Shown: positions 50,429-59,955, counted from the first letter of the stretch. The stretch is 64,000 bases of DNA from Gudongella sp034006985 (GCA_034006985.1 JAVERT010000002.1:168340-232339); one strand, 5' to 3'. Program-made: numbers and translations. The notes: generated by a model not told the origin, from the sequence alone.

Positions 50429-51778
50429 GTGGGCAAATTATTTGGAACCGATGGAGTAAGAGGTGTTGCAAACCTAGAATTGACACCAGAACTAGCTTTT
50501 AAAATTGGAAGGGCAGTTGGGGAAGTTTTAACTAACAAAGATAAAGGAGTAGTTGTAGTAGGAAAGGACACCAGAGCTTCAGGGGATATGCTAGAAGCGG
50601 CTTTAACTGCAGGGTTAACATCTATAGGATTAAGTGTAATGCAACTAGGAATAATTCCGACACCAGCTGTAGCCTATTTAACCAGAAAATATAGTGCAGT
50701 TGCAGGAGTTGTAATATCGGCATCTCATAATCCAGGAGAGTATAATGGAATAAAAATATTTAATAGCAAAGGTTTAAAACTTGCAGATGCTATTGAAGAA
50801 AAAATAGAAAGTATAATACTAAATGATGAAGAAATATCGGAAAGACCTATTAAAGAACATATTGGACGGGTATATATAAATGAGAATGGTAAAAGAGATT
50901 ATATAGAATTCTTAAAAGGGACTATAAATACAGATTTATCTGGCATGAAAATAGCAATGGATTGCGGAAATGGTGCTCTTTTTGAAATAGGTCCAATCCT
51001 GTTACAAGAACTAGGAGCTGATGTAGAAACTATAAATATAACGCCAGATGGAATGAATATTAACAAAGCTTGTGGCTCAACAAAACCAGAGCTAGTACAA
51101 CAACTAGTAATTGAAATAGGTGCAGATTTAGGTGTTGCTTTTGATGGAGATGCTGATAGAATTATTGCAGTTGATGAGACAGGTAAGATAATAAATGGGG
51201 ACCATATTTTGGCTATATGTGGAAGACATTTAAAAGGTAAAGGAAAACTCTACAAAGATAAAGTTGTTGGAACTGTAATGACAAATATTGGTCTAGATAT
51301 TTTTTTAAAAGAAAATGGACTTGGAATCGAAAAAACAGCCGTTGGAGATAGATATATTCTTGAAAAGATGATAGAAGAAGGTTATACTCTAGGTGGAGAG
51401 CAGTCTGGTCATATAATATTTCTTGAGCATAATACAACAGGAGATGGGATGGCAACAGCACTTCAAATATTAGAGATAATGAAGGAAACTAAAAGCAAGG
51501 CATCAGACTTAAATAGTATTATGTCAGATTACCCACAAGTACTAGTTAATGCAAGAGTTGATAACAGATATAAGACTAGATTTATGGAAGTACCTGAAAT
51601 AAAAGCAGAGGTGTTAAAGCTTGAAGAGATGTTCCACGGCAAAGGAAGAGTTCTTATTAGACCATCTGGAACAGAACCATTAGTTCGAGTTATGATTGAG
51701 GGAAAAGATCAAGAATGGATTAATCAAAAAGCAATTGAATTAGCAAATTTTATAGAGTCCAAAATAGGAATAAAATAA
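50429..51778 (+). CDS. glmM: Phosphoglucosamine mutase
   Basis: GlmM converts glucosamine-6-phosphate to glucosamine-1-phosphate for peptidoglycan precursors. The 449-residue product has FGTDGVRGVAN, phosphoserine Ser99 in VVISASHNPGEYNGIK, the metal loop FDGDADR and C-terminal RPSGTEPLVRVMIEG. GTG start after GGGAGGAAG. In many Firmicutes it follows cdaA-cdaR and binds CdaA; here it is about 22 kb away from them. Confidence 0.96.
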   Translation: MGKLFGTDGVRGVANLELTPELAFKIGRAVGEVLTNKDKGVVVVGKDTRASGDMLEAALTAGLTSIGLSVMQLGIIPTPAVAYLTRKYSAVAGVVISASHNPGEYNGIKIFNSKGLKLADAIEEKIESIILNDEEISERPIKEHIGRVYINENGKRDYIEFLKGTINTDLSGMKIAMDCGNGALFEIGPILLQELGADVETINITPDGMNINKACGSTKPELVQQLVIEIGADLGVAFDGDADRIIAVDETGKIINGDHILAICGRHLKGKGKLYKDKVVGTVMTNIGLDIFLKENGLGIEKTAVGDRYILEKMIEEGYTLGGEQSGHIIFLEHNTTGDGMATALQILEIMKETKSKASDLNSIMSDYPQVLVNARVDNRYKTRFMEVPEIKAEVLKLEEMFHGKGRVLIRPSGTEPLVRVMIEGKDQEWINQKAIELANFIESKIGIK

Positions 51779-51804
51779 GTTTAAAATAAAATGGAGGTGT
51801 GTTT

Positions 51805-52638
51805 ATGAATTATAAAATAGTAGCAGATAGCAGTTGTGATTTGAATTCGGATCTTGAAAAGTATATGGATGTTACCTTAGTTCCTTTTAAAATCGACATA
51901 GATGAAAAATCTTTTGTGGATAATGAAAGTATTGATATGAGTGATTTATACCGAACTATGAAAGCTAGCCCAAATCCAATTAGATCATCCTGCCCATCTC
52001 CAGGAGACTTTAAGGAGCAGTATGCAGATGCAGATAATATTTTTGTAGTTACAATAGCAAAAGAATTATCAGCAACCTACAATAGCGCAATCTTAGCAAA
52101 AGAGATGATATTAGAAGAGTTTAAGGATAAGTTTGTTCATGTATTTGATTCAAAAGGTGCAAGCGTAACAGAGACATTGACAGCTATGAAAACACAAGAA
52201 AGCATAGAAATGGGACTTTCTTCAGAAGAAATAGTGAAAAGAGTTGAAGGGTATATTGATGAGTTAAAAACATTTTTCATTTCAGAAGATTTAAGTAATC
52301 TTATAAAAAATGGGAGAATTTCAAAAACAAAGGGTTTAATCGCAAATTTATTAAATATTAAGCCTATAATGAGAGCAAATGATGATGGAGCTATTGAACC
52401 TGTAGAAAAAATCAGAGGAAGTAAAAAAGCGTTTAAGAGGCTTGGAGAGATAATTGGAGAAAGAGGATCTAAGTTTGAAGAAAAAATATTGGCTATATCT
52501 CATGCTAATGCTTTAGATAAAGCGCTAGAATTAAGAGAAGACCTAAAAAGATATAATTTTAAAGATATTATAGTTGTTGAAACAACAGGTTTGTCAGCAG
52601 TATATGTTAATGATGGTGGAATTATAATTGCATTTTAG
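51805..52638 (+). CDS. DegV-family fatty-acid-binding protein
   Basis: DegV/FakB proteins bind a fatty acid and present it to the FakA kinase. The 277-residue product has KIVADSSCDLNSDLEKY, SSCPSPGDFKEQY, TIAKELSATYNSA and ISEDLSNLIKNGRISKTKGLIANLLNIKPIM. ATG 51805 is favoured over GTG 51799, which overlaps GGAGGTG. No fakA is visible here. It ends the CCA-glmM unit. Confidence 0.88.
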   Translation: MNYKIVADSSCDLNSDLEKYMDVTLVPFKIDIDEKSFVDNESIDMSDLYRTMKASPNPIRSSCPSPGDFKEQYADADNIFVVTIAKELSATYNSAILAKEMILEEFKDKFVHVFDSKGASVTETLTAMKTQESIEMGLSSEEIVKRVEGYIDELKTFFISEDLSNLIKNGRISKTKGLIANLLNIKPIMRANDDGAIEPVEKIRGSKKAFKRLGEIIGERGSKFEEKILAISHANALDKALELREDLKRYNFKDIIVVETTGLSAVYVNDGGIIIAF

Positions 52639-52688
52639 TATGATTAGTAAAATTTTATAAAAAATAGGAAAGAAAGTTAAAAAAAGAT

Positions 52689-52716
52689 TTGACAAATTTT
52701 CTAGTGATGCTATAAT
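52689..52716 (+). promoter_or_regulatory. Promoter of tRNA-Leu
   Basis: Consensus TTGACA (52689-52694) and TATAAT (52711-52716) with a 16-base spacer ending TGC, an extended -10. Among the best promoters in the window. Confidence 0.85.
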
Positions 52717-52749
52717 AATTAAGTGAGTGATTTTACATCACTCTTATAT

Positions 52750-52833
52750 GCGGGAATGGCGGAATTGGCAGACGCGCTAGACTTAGGATCTAGTGTCATT
52801 GACGTGGGGGTTCAAGTCCTCTTTCCCGCACCA
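52750..52833 (+). tRNA. tRNA-Leu (anticodon TAG), CCA encoded
   Basis: An 84-base class II tRNA. Acceptor arms GCGGGAA and TTCCCGC pair perfectly, then A and encoded CCA. The anticodon stem CTAGA/TCTAG holds loop CTTAGGA with anticodon TAG, reading CUA-family leucine codons. The long variable arm is TGTC-ATT-GACG, and GGTTCAAGTCC is the T loop region. A short hairpin, GAGTGA/TCACTC at 52725-52743, lies in the 5' leader. The 52639-52958 gap is otherwise promoter, terminator and tig leader. Confidence 0.96.
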
Positions 52834-52837
52834 ACTC

Positions 52838-52868
52838 AAACCAGTGGTCAAAACCATTGGTTTTTTAT
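52838..52868 (+). terminator. Intrinsic terminator after tRNA-Leu
   Basis: AAACCAGTGGT and ACCATTGGTTT pair (one G-T) around CAAA, followed by TTT and TATAT. Confidence 0.85.
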
Positions 52869-52958
52869 ATAATATAGGATTCTATTGACATTTATGATAT
52901 AATTATTTGATGGAGATTTAAATGTGTCATTAGAAAAAATTATTTAGGAGGTTCATTG

Positions 52959-54257
52959 ATGAAGGCAGTTTTTGAGAAAAAAGAAAAAAATACGGTTTAT
53001 TTTAATATGGAGATTTCTACACAGGATTTTGAAAAAGCAGTTCAAGAAGTTTATTTAAAAACAAGAGGTAGATTTAATATCCCAGGATTTAGAAAAGGAA
53101 AAGTTCCAAGAAAGATTATTGAAATGAATTATGGTGAAGAAGTATTTTTTGAAGACGCAGTAAACATTATACTTCCTAATGCATATGATAGTGCGATAGA
53201 GGAATTAAAACTTGAACCAGTTGACAACCCAGAAGTAGATGTAGAGACTATTGAAAAGGGCGAACCTGTAAAAGTTAAATTTAGTGTTGAGGTTAAACCG
53301 GAAGTTAAATTAGGAGACTATAGCACGATTGAACTTGAAAAAGTTGACTATTCTGTAACGGATGAAATGATCACAGCTCAGCTTGAAAAAGATAGAGATA
53401 TGAATTCAAGAATGGTTGATGCTTCAGATAGAGAAGTAAAAATAGGTGATACCATAACTATGGATTTTGAAGGATTTTTAGATGGTGAAGCTTTTGAAGG
53501 TGGGAAAGCAGAAGGCTATACTCTAGAGATTGGTGGAGGTCAGTTTATACCTGGTTTTGAGGAAGGCTTAATTGGAAAGAAAAAAGACGAAGAAGTAAAA
53601 TTAGATATAACATTCCCAGAAGAATATCATGAGGAATCGCTTAAAGGGAAACCAGTAGTATTTGAAGTTGCTATAAAAGAAATAAAAACTAAAGAATTGC
53701 CTGAGTTGGATGATGAATTTGCAAAAGATATTAGTGAATTTGATACACTAGATGAATACAAAGAGAGTATTAAAAAAGAGTTAGAAGAATCTTTAAAGAA
53801 TCAAGAAAAAGTAGAGACTGAAAATAAGGTAGTTGACAAAGTAGTTGAAATGTCAGAATTAGAAGTACCAGAAGCTATGATAAAATCTCAAGTTGATACC
53901 GAAATCAAAGATTTTGAATATAGAATAAAAGCACAAGGCTTTGAAATGGATAAATATCTTGAGTTAACTGGGACAACAAAGTCTGACCTTGAGCTTAACT
54001 TTAGGCCAATGGCTGAAAAAAGAGTTAAAGCAGATTTGGTTTTAGAAGCAATAGCAGCTGCGGAAAAAATTGAAGCTACTGAAGAAGATATAGATAAAGA
54101 ATTAGATAAGCTAGCAGAACAATACAATAATGATAAAAAAAATAATAAAGAAAAATTTATTAAAGATATGAAAAAAGGAGATCTAGGTTTCCTTAAGGTT
54201 GGGATAACTAATACTAAAGTGTTAGATATGCTTATGGAGAATGTAAAATTTGTATAA
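52959..54257 (+). CDS. tig: Trigger factor
   Basis: Trigger factor is the ribosome-bound chaperone and prolyl isomerase at the exit tunnel. The 432-residue product has the ribosome-binding domain with RGRFNIPGFRKGKVPRKIIE (G-F-R-x-G-x-x-P), the FKBP-type domain (GDTITMDFEGFLDGEAFEGG, about residues 160-245) and a helical C-terminal domain. ATG 52959 is favoured over TTG 52956, with TAGGAGG upstream. An extended -10 (TGATATAAT, 52895-52903) precedes it. It lies before clpP, the usual order. Confidence 0.95.
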   Translation: MKAVFEKKEKNTVYFNMEISTQDFEKAVQEVYLKTRGRFNIPGFRKGKVPRKIIEMNYGEEVFFEDAVNIILPNAYDSAIEELKLEPVDNPEVDVETIEKGEPVKVKFSVEVKPEVKLGDYSTIELEKVDYSVTDEMITAQLEKDRDMNSRMVDASDREVKIGDTITMDFEGFLDGEAFEGGKAEGYTLEIGGGQFIPGFEEGLIGKKKDEEVKLDITFPEEYHEESLKGKPVVFEVAIKEIKTKELPELDDEFAKDISEFDTLDEYKESIKKELEESLKNQEKVETENKVVDKVVEMSELEVPEAMIKSQVDTEIKDFEYRIKAQGFEMDKYLELTGTTKSDLELNFRPMAEKRVKADLVLEAIAAAEKIEATEEDIDKELDKLAEQYNNDKKNNKEKFIKDMKKGDLGFLKVGITNTKVLDMLMENVKFV

Positions 54258-54274
54258 ATAAAGGGAGGGTTATT

Positions 54275-54859
54275 ATGGCATTAGTTCCAATAGTTGTTGA
54301 ACAAACAAACAGGGGAGAAAGGTCATATGACATATACTCGAGACTTTTAAAAGATAGAATAATTTTAATGGGCTCAGAAGTAAATGATACAGTGGCTGAT
54401 CTTATAGTGGCACAGTTATTATTTTTAGAAGCTGATGATCCGGAAAAGGACATCCAGCTATATATAAATAGTCCAGGAGGCTCAGTGAGTGCTGGATTTG
54501 CTATATTTGATACAATTCAGTATATTAAGCCAGATGTGGCAACAATATGTGTAGGTAGAGCAGCAAGTATGGGTGCTTTTTTATTGGCAGCTGGAACAAA
54601 AGGTAAGAGATTTGCATTACCTAATGCGGATATAATGATACATCAACCACTTGGTGGCACTCAAGGCCAGGCCGAAGATATTAGAATACAAGCTGAAAAA
54701 ATTATTGAGATAAGAGAAAGAATAAACAGAATACTCTCAGAAAGAACTGGTCAACCGATTGAAAGAATTGCTAAAGACACTGATAGAGATTACTACATGA
54801 ATGCTGAGCAAGCAGTAGAGTATGGTATAATTGACCAAGTTATGGAGAGAAAGAAATAG
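54275..54859 (+). CDS. clpP: ATP-dependent Clp protease proteolytic subunit
   Basis: ClpP forms the 14-mer proteolytic chamber. The 194-residue product has Ser98 in GRAASMGAFLL, His123 in IMIHQPLGG and a downstream Asp, the catalytic triad. Start ATG 54275 follows AAGGGAGGG. It is 17 bases after tig; clpX starts 10 bases after its stop. Class III heat-shock operators (CtsR) are not seen here. Confidence 0.96.
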   Translation: MALVPIVVEQTNRGERSYDIYSRLLKDRIILMGSEVNDTVADLIVAQLLFLEADDPEKDIQLYINSPGGSVSAGFAIFDTIQYIKPDVATICVGRAASMGAFLLAAGTKGKRFALPNADIMIHQPLGGTQGQAEDIRIQAEKIIEIRERINRILSERTGQPIERIAKDTDRDYYMNAEQAVEYGIIDQVMERKK

Positions 54860-54869
54860 AGGTGATTCC

Positions 54870-56147
54870 ATGGCGAAAAACGAAGAAAAACAATTAAAAT
54901 GTTCATTTTGTGGCAAACCACAAGATCAAGTTAAGAGACTGATTGCAGGACCTAATGTCTTTATTTGCAATGAGTGTATTGAGTTGTGTCAAGAAATTAT
55001 AGAAGAAGAATTTGAAGAGTATATAGAAGATTATGAGATGACTAGTATACCTAAGCCATCTTCCATAAAGTTAAATCTTGATGATTATGTGATTCAACAG
55101 GAAAAGGCAAAGAAAAACCTTTCAGTTGCCGTATATAATCATTATAAGAGAATAAACAGCAAAAAATCGACAAATGATGATGTTGAATTACAAAAGAGTA
55201 ATATATTAATGATAGGGCCAACTGGCTCAGGTAAAACATTATTGGCGCAAACATTAGCAAAAATTTTAAATGTTCCTTTTGCAATTGCGGATGCAACTTC
55301 ATTAACTGAAGCGGGATATGTAGGTGAAGATGTTGAGAATATAATTTTAAAGCTTATTCAAGCAGCAGATTATGATATTGAAAGAGCTGAAAAAGGAATA
55401 ATTTATATAGATGAAATCGATAAAGTAGCAAGAAAATCAGAGAACCCTTCGATAACAAGAGATGTAAGTGGAGAAGGAGTGCAACAAGCTCTTCTTAAGA
55501 TTTTAGAAGGTACTGTTGCAAATGTACCGCCACAAGGTGGTAGAAAGCATCCACATCAAGAGTTTATTCAAATCGATACTACAAATATACTATTTATTGT
55601 AGGAGGAGCTTTTGATGGATTAGATAAAATAATCCAAGCTAGAGTAGGTAAGAAAACTATGGGTTTTGGAGCCGATGTAAAATCTCAAAAGAGAACTATG
55701 AGTGAATTACTAAAGCAAATTCAACCTGAAGACCTTATTAGATATGGTCTTATACCGGAGTTCGTAGGTAGATTACCAGTTCTTGCAGCGCTTGAAGAAT
55801 TAGATGAAGATGCCTTAATAAGAATACTAACTGAACCTAAAAATGCATTAGTAAAACAGTATCAACAACTGTTTGATATGGATGATATTAAGTTAGAATT
55901 TGAAGAAGATGCTCTTGTAGAAGTAGCTAAAAGAGCAATAGAAAGAAAAACTGGCGCAAGAGGTTTAAGAAGTATTATAGAAGAGAAAATGCTTGATATA
56001 ATGTATGAAATGCCAAATAGAGATGATGTTGAGAAGTGTATAATAACTAAGGATACAATCACTGATGGCAAAGAACCTACTTTGGTTTTAGTCAGCAAAA
56101 AAAGCACTACGACAAAGAAAAAACGCAGTAATGAATCTGCATCATAA
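54870..56147 (+). CDS. clpX: ATP-dependent Clp protease ATP-binding subunit ClpX
   Basis: ClpX unfolds substrates and feeds ClpP. The 425-residue product has the N-terminal zinc domain (CSFCGKPQ...CNECIELC), Walker A GPTGSGKTLLAQTLA, Walker B IIYIDEIDKVA, the pore loop GYVGEDVE and sensor region KTGARGLRSI. ATG 54870 fits GAGGTGATTCC upstream and the known N-terminus; the longer in-frame reading would overlap clpP. A strong terminator follows. Confidence 0.96.
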   Translation: MAKNEEKQLKCSFCGKPQDQVKRLIAGPNVFICNECIELCQEIIEEEFEEYIEDYEMTSIPKPSSIKLNLDDYVIQQEKAKKNLSVAVYNHYKRINSKKSTNDDVELQKSNILMIGPTGSGKTLLAQTLAKILNVPFAIADATSLTEAGYVGEDVENIILKLIQAADYDIERAEKGIIYIDEIDKVARKSENPSITRDVSGEGVQQALLKILEGTVANVPPQGGRKHPHQEFIQIDTTNILFIVGGAFDGLDKIIQARVGKKTMGFGADVKSQKRTMSELLKQIQPEDLIRYGLIPEFVGRLPVLAALEELDEDALIRILTEPKNALVKQYQQLFDMDDIKLEFEEDALVEVAKRAIERKTGARGLRSIIEEKMLDIMYEMPNRDDVEKCIITKDTITDGKEPTLVLVSKKSTTTKKKRSNESAS

Positions 56148-56149
56148 GG

Positions 56150-56174
56150 GCTCACAGCTGTGAGCTTTTATTTT
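56150..56174 (+). terminator. Intrinsic terminator after clpX
   Basis: GCTCACAG/CTGTGAGC is a perfect 8-bp palindrome stem followed by TTTTATTTT. As the stem has no loop bases, the inner pairs must open. lon starts 20 bases downstream, so some readthrough is likely. Confidence 0.75.
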
Positions 56175-56193
56175 GCATTAGAGGAGGGATATT

Positions 56194-58551
56194 TTGAATA
56201 ATCCTTATGAAATTACAGAAAAGAAATTACCACTAATACCACTACGTGGGATATCAATATTTCCACATATGGTAATTCACTTCGATGTAGGAAGAGATAA
56301 ATCTGTGCAAGCTTTAGAAAAATCAATGATGGATGACTCTATGATATTGCTTTGCACTCAAATAAATTCAAAGATAGAAGAACCTACAGTCAATGATTTT
56401 TATAAAGTTGGAACAATAGCTAAAGTGAAGCAAATGCTAAAACTCCCAGGAGGAAGTATAAGAGTTTTAGTAGAAGGTATCAATCGAGGAGAAGTTGTTG
56501 AAATTACAAGTGAAGAACCTTATTTTGAAGCGTTAACTAAAGAGTATAGTTATGATAGTTTAGAGCTTGAAATTAGTCAAGATATTGAAGCGGCTATGAG
56601 ACTAGTTACTCTTGATTTAGAGGAGTATATTAATTTAAATATAAAAGTATCATCAGAAGTATTATATACAATATCAGATATTGAAGATCCAGGAAGATTA
56701 GCTGATGTAATAGCTTCATATATATTTTTAAAGCAAGAAGATGATCAGAGAATTCTTGAAACATTTGATTTTTATGAAAGATTAGAATTACTTCATGAGA
56801 TACTTCAGAAAGAGATAGAACTCCTTCGAATTGAAGATAGAATTAATCAAAAGGTAAGAAAGCAAATAAACAAAGTTCAAAAGGAATATTATCTAAAAGA
56901 GCAGCTTAAAGCAATTCAGAAAGAATTAGGAGAAGATGACAGCCTTTTAGGTGAAATTGAAGAATATCAGAAAAAAATTAACAAAATGAAGATGCCAAAG
57001 GAAGTTAAAGAAAAAGCTTTAAAAGAGGTAGATCGGTTAGAAAAGACATCAGCTCATTCAGCAGAGGTTAGTGTTATTAGAACTTATTTAGACTGGATTG
57101 TAGATCTTCCCTGGGATAAAGAAACAAAAGAAAAAATAGATATAAAAAATGCAAGAAAGGTTCTTGATGATGATCATTATGGACTTGAAGATGTAAAAGA
57201 GAGAATACTAGAATTTATAGCTATAAGAAAGTTAACTAATTCTATAAAAGGACCTATTCTTTGCCTAGTGGGACCTCCAGGAGTTGGTAAAACTTCTATT
57301 GCTAAATCAATAGCAACATCTCTAAATAGAAAATTTGTAAGAATGTCTTTAGGCGGAGTAAGAGATGAAGCGGAGATTAGAGGGCATAGAAGAACCTATG
57401 TTGGCGCAATGCCTGGAAGAATAATAAGTTCAATTAAAAAGGCAGGCTCTAAAAACCCAGTATTCTTATTTGATGAAATAGATAAGCTTGCAAGTGACTT
57501 TAGAGGAGACCCTGCGAGCGCGCTTTTGGAAGTATTGGATCCTGAGCAAAATTCGACATTTACAGATCATTTTTTAGATGCTCCTTTTGATTTATCAAAG
57601 GTGTTATTCATAACAACTGCAAATACTACTGCAACTATACCACCGGCACTTTTGGATAGGATGGAAATTATTAGGATAAGCGGTTATACAGAGGAAGAAA
57701 AGCTAGAGATTGCTAAAAGATATTTGTTGCCAAAGCAGTTAAAAGAACATGGACTTACACCTATACAAGTACAGATATCTGAATCAGCAATAAAGTCAAT
57801 TATAAGCTATTATACAAGAGAAGCTGGGGTTAGAAATTTAGAAAGAAACCTTGCAAATGTATGTAGAAAAGCTGCTAAGAAAATTATAGAGTTTGATAAA
57901 AAGACAGTTAAAATAAATGCTGGAAGTATAACAAATTATCTTGGTGTTAAAAAATTTCGTTATGATATGATGGAGGAAAATAATCAAGTTGGTGTAGCTA
58001 CTGGGCTTGCTTGGACTGCTGTAGGAGGAGAAACTCTTTCTATAGAAGTGACCTCAATGAAAGGTACAGGAAAAACCCAATTAACAGGGCAACTTGGAGA
58101 TGTGATGAAGGAATCTGCAATGGCAGGGATTAGTTATATAAGAGCAAATGCGGATGATTTAAAAATATCACCTGATTTTTATAAAGATATTGATATTCAT
58201 ATACATGTACCAGAAGGAGCTATTCCAAAGGATGGTCCTTCAGCTGGGATTACAATTGCAACAGCTGTAATATCAGCTTTAACAGGAACTCCTATAAGAA
58301 GAGATTTGGCTATGACTGGCGAGATAACACTTAGAGGTAGAGTGCTTCCAGTTGGTGGAGTAAAAGAAAAGATTCTTGCAGCACATAGAATGGGAATTAA
58401 GAAAGTTCTTTTACCAGGAGATAACCAAAAGGATTTAGAGGAAATACCAGATAGAGTTAAGAAGAAAATGGAGTTTAAACTTGTTTGGAACCTAGATGAA
58501 GTCTTATTAGAGGCTTTAGTATCAAAGGATGAGATAAATGAAGATAATTAG
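56194..58551 (+). CDS. lon: ATP-dependent protease Lon
   Basis: Lon degrades misfolded and regulatory proteins. The 785-residue product has the LON substrate-binding domain (PLIPLRGISIFPHMVIHFDVGR), a coiled region, AAA module (GPPGVGKTSIAKSIA; PVFLFDEIDKL) and a C-terminal protease domain with Ser683 (PKDGPSAG) and Lys726 (GGVKEKILAAHR). TTG start after GAGGAGGG. It overlaps engB by 14 bases, as in many Firmicutes. Confidence 0.97.
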   Translation: MNNPYEITEKKLPLIPLRGISIFPHMVIHFDVGRDKSVQALEKSMMDDSMILLCTQINSKIEEPTVNDFYKVGTIAKVKQMLKLPGGSIRVLVEGINRGEVVEITSEEPYFEALTKEYSYDSLELEISQDIEAAMRLVTLDLEEYINLNIKVSSEVLYTISDIEDPGRLADVIASYIFLKQEDDQRILETFDFYERLELLHEILQKEIELLRIEDRINQKVRKQINKVQKEYYLKEQLKAIQKELGEDDSLLGEIEEYQKKINKMKMPKEVKEKALKEVDRLEKTSAHSAEVSVIRTYLDWIVDLPWDKETKEKIDIKNARKVLDDDHYGLEDVKERILEFIAIRKLTNSIKGPILCLVGPPGVGKTSIAKSIATSLNRKFVRMSLGGVRDEAEIRGHRRTYVGAMPGRIISSIKKAGSKNPVFLFDEIDKLASDFRGDPASALLEVLDPEQNSTFTDHFLDAPFDLSKVLFITTANTTATIPPALLDRMEIIRISGYTEEEKLEIAKRYLLPKQLKEHGLTPIQVQISESAIKSIISYYTREAGVRNLERNLANVCRKAAKKIIEFDKKTVKINAGSITNYLGVKKFRYDMMEENNQVGVATGLAWTAVGGETLSIEVTSMKGTGKTQLTGQLGDVMKESAMAGISYIRANADDLKISPDFYKDIDIHIHVPEGAIPKDGPSAGITIATAVISALTGTPIRRDLAMTGEITLRGRVLPVGGVKEKILAAHRMGIKKVLLPGDNQKDLEEIPDRVKKKMEFKLVWNLDEVLLEALVSKDEINEDN

Positions 58552-59143
58552 TTCAGATTTACAAGCTATGGCGGTAGCGCCAAAAGGATATCCAGATGAT
58601 GATTTATTTGAAATTGCTTTTGCAGGAAGATCAAATGTAGGTAAATCATCTTTAATTAATACGTTGTTAAATAGAACTAACTTAGCTAGAACCAGTGGTA
58701 AACCTGGTAAGACAAGAACAATAAATTTTTACCTTATAAATGAAAAGTTTAGATTTGTGGATTTACCTGGATATGGGTATGCTCAAGTTTCTAAAGTTGA
58801 GAGGAAAAAATGGGGAGAAATTATTGAAAAATATCTAAAAAAGAGGGGAAACTTAAAGGCTATAGTTTTAATTGTGGATATAAGACACACCCCATCACCT
58901 CAAGATGTAGATATGTACAAATGGATTAAAACTTATGGTTATGATGCTATAATAGCAGTTACAAAGGCAGATAAAATATCAAAAGGTCAAAGACAAAAGT
59001 ATTTAAATATAGTTAAAAAAGAATTACAAATAAAACCTGAAGATAAGTTAATAGCATTTTCATCATTAGACAAGACAAATAGAGATAAGTTGTGGGAATT
59101 GCTAGAAGTGTATAATTTAGATGTTTTAGAGGCTGTAGAATAA
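58538..59143 (+). CDS. engB: Ribosome biogenesis GTP-binding protein EngB (YsxC)
   Basis: EngB is an essential GTPase for 50S assembly. The 201-residue product has G1 GRSNVGKSSLINTLL, G2 KPGKTRTINFY, G3 DLPGYGYAQV, G4 VTKADKI and G5 FSSLD. It starts within the lon gene, indicating coupling, and ends before a strong terminator. Confidence 0.96.
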   Translation: MKIISSDLQAMAVAPKGYPDDDLFEIAFAGRSNVGKSSLINTLLNRTNLARTSGKPGKTRTINFYLINEKFRFVDLPGYGYAQVSKVERKKWGEIIEKYLKKRGNLKAIVLIVDIRHTPSPQDVDMYKWIKTYGYDAIIAVTKADKISKGQRQKYLNIVKKELQIKPEDKLIAFSSLDKTNRDKLWELLEVYNLDVLEAVE

Positions 59144-59161
59144 ATTATAAGAAATAAAATT

Positions 59162-59187
59162 AAAAGACCAGTTAAACTGGTCTTTTT
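59162..59187. terminator. Terminator between engB and the rubredoxin gene
   Basis: AAAAGACCAGT and ACTGGTCTTTT form an 11-bp stem around TAA, with A and T runs on both sides, so it can serve both convergent genes. Confidence 0.88.
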
Positions 59188-59199
59188 AAGTACTCTTTA

Positions 59200-59358
59200 T
59201 TATTCTTTTTCAAACATATCTTTAGTTGCACCACAAACTGGACAAACCCAGTCTTCAGGAAGAGCTTCAAAAGATGTTCCAGGAGCTATTCCCCCATCTG
59301 GATCTCCTTCAGCTGGATCATACACATAACCACATGGTTGACATACCCACTTATCCAT
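59200..59358 (-). CDS. Rubredoxin
   Basis: This 52-codon gene on the minus strand starts MDKWVCQPCGYVYDPAEGDP and ends CPVCGATKDMFEKE. Cys6, Cys9, Cys39 and Cys42 form the FeS4 site, and the spacing and DGGIAPGTSFEALPEDWVCP core are diagnostic. Rubredoxin passes electrons to rubrerythrin, flavodiiron proteins or superoxide reductase. A GGAGA ribosome binding site lies upstream on the minus strand. It was found by reading, being below usual length cut-offs. Confidence 0.96.
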   Translation of the reverse strand: MDKWVCQPCGYVYDPAEGDPDGGIAPGTSFEALPEDWVCPVCGATKDMFEKE

Positions 59359-59454
59359 TATACATTCTCCTTTCACAAATTATTATATACTAACTCATTA
59401 TAACATATATATCCAAAATATATCTTATTAAACCAAAGAAAGTATAAAAAACTC

Positions 59455-59490
59455 AAAGTTTGTTATAAATAAAAAGTTTGTTATAAATAA
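59455..59490. repeat. Perfect 18-bp tandem duplication
   Basis: Two exact adjacent copies of AAAGTTTGTTATAAATAA (59455-59472 and 59473-59490). Each includes a TTATAAAT -10-like core. It lies in the 195-base gap between the divergent rubredoxin and ATPase genes, about 64 bases before the latter. Confidence 0.9.
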
Positions 59491-59553
59491 TAGGATTATT
59501 CAGTATATTAATGGGTAAAAATAACCTGACTAGTTGAATTGGATGTGAGAAAA

Positions 59554-59943
59554 ATGGATTTTATATATAAAGGGACAGTTTGTAGTGACTTAGAAATCAT
59601 TAAGTCATTTGTAGAGAAAAATGTTAGTACACTGAAGGACCTAATATCAAACACAGATATACTGTTTGACGTAAGGGTTATCTTAAGTGAACTTATTCTT
59701 AATGGAGCTCTTCATGGGAATGAATGTGTGGCTTCAAAATGCATAAGTTTGACATTAAAAATGGATGACAAAAAATTAATAATAGAAGTAGAAGATGAGG
59801 GGAGAGGTATTGAGTACAATTTCAAGGATTACGATTCTAATGATTTGAAATCTTTTGGCAGGGGATTGGTTATTGTAAAGGGTCTTTCAGATGAGTTTTA
59901 TTTTAAGAATAACAAGGTAGTGGCTGTAAAGAATATTGTTTAG
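59554..59943 (+). CDS. Anti-sigma-type histidine-kinase-like ATPase
   Basis: The 129-residue protein is a stand-alone HATPase_c domain like SpoIIAB/RsbW: the N box VILSELILNGALHGNECVASK (E and N ligands), G1 VEDEGRGIEYN and G2 GRGLVIVKGL. It has no histidine phosphoacceptor domain. Members bind sigma factors and phosphorylate an anti-anti-sigma protein, but neither partner is nearby, so the target is unknown. ATG 59554 is favoured over TTG 59539; the ribosome binding site is weak for both. It precedes the secreted protein gene by 12 bases. Confidence 0.8.
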   Translation: MDFIYKGTVCSDLEIIKSFVEKNVSTLKDLISNTDILFDVRVILSELILNGALHGNECVASKCISLTLKMDDKKLIIEVEDEGRGIEYNFKDYDSNDLKSFGRGLVIVKGLSDEFYFKNNKVVAVKNIV

Positions 59944-59955
59944 GAGGTTATAAAA

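Noticed and set aside
52885..52903. TTGACA followed by TATAAT before tig as a -35/-10 pair
   Set aside because: The spacer is only 7 bases. The TATAAT can act as an extended -10 (TGATATAAT), but the TTGACA cannot be its -35.
59455..59490. Tandem 18-bp repeat as a CRISPR-like array
   Set aside because: There are only two copies, with no spacers and no cas genes in the window.
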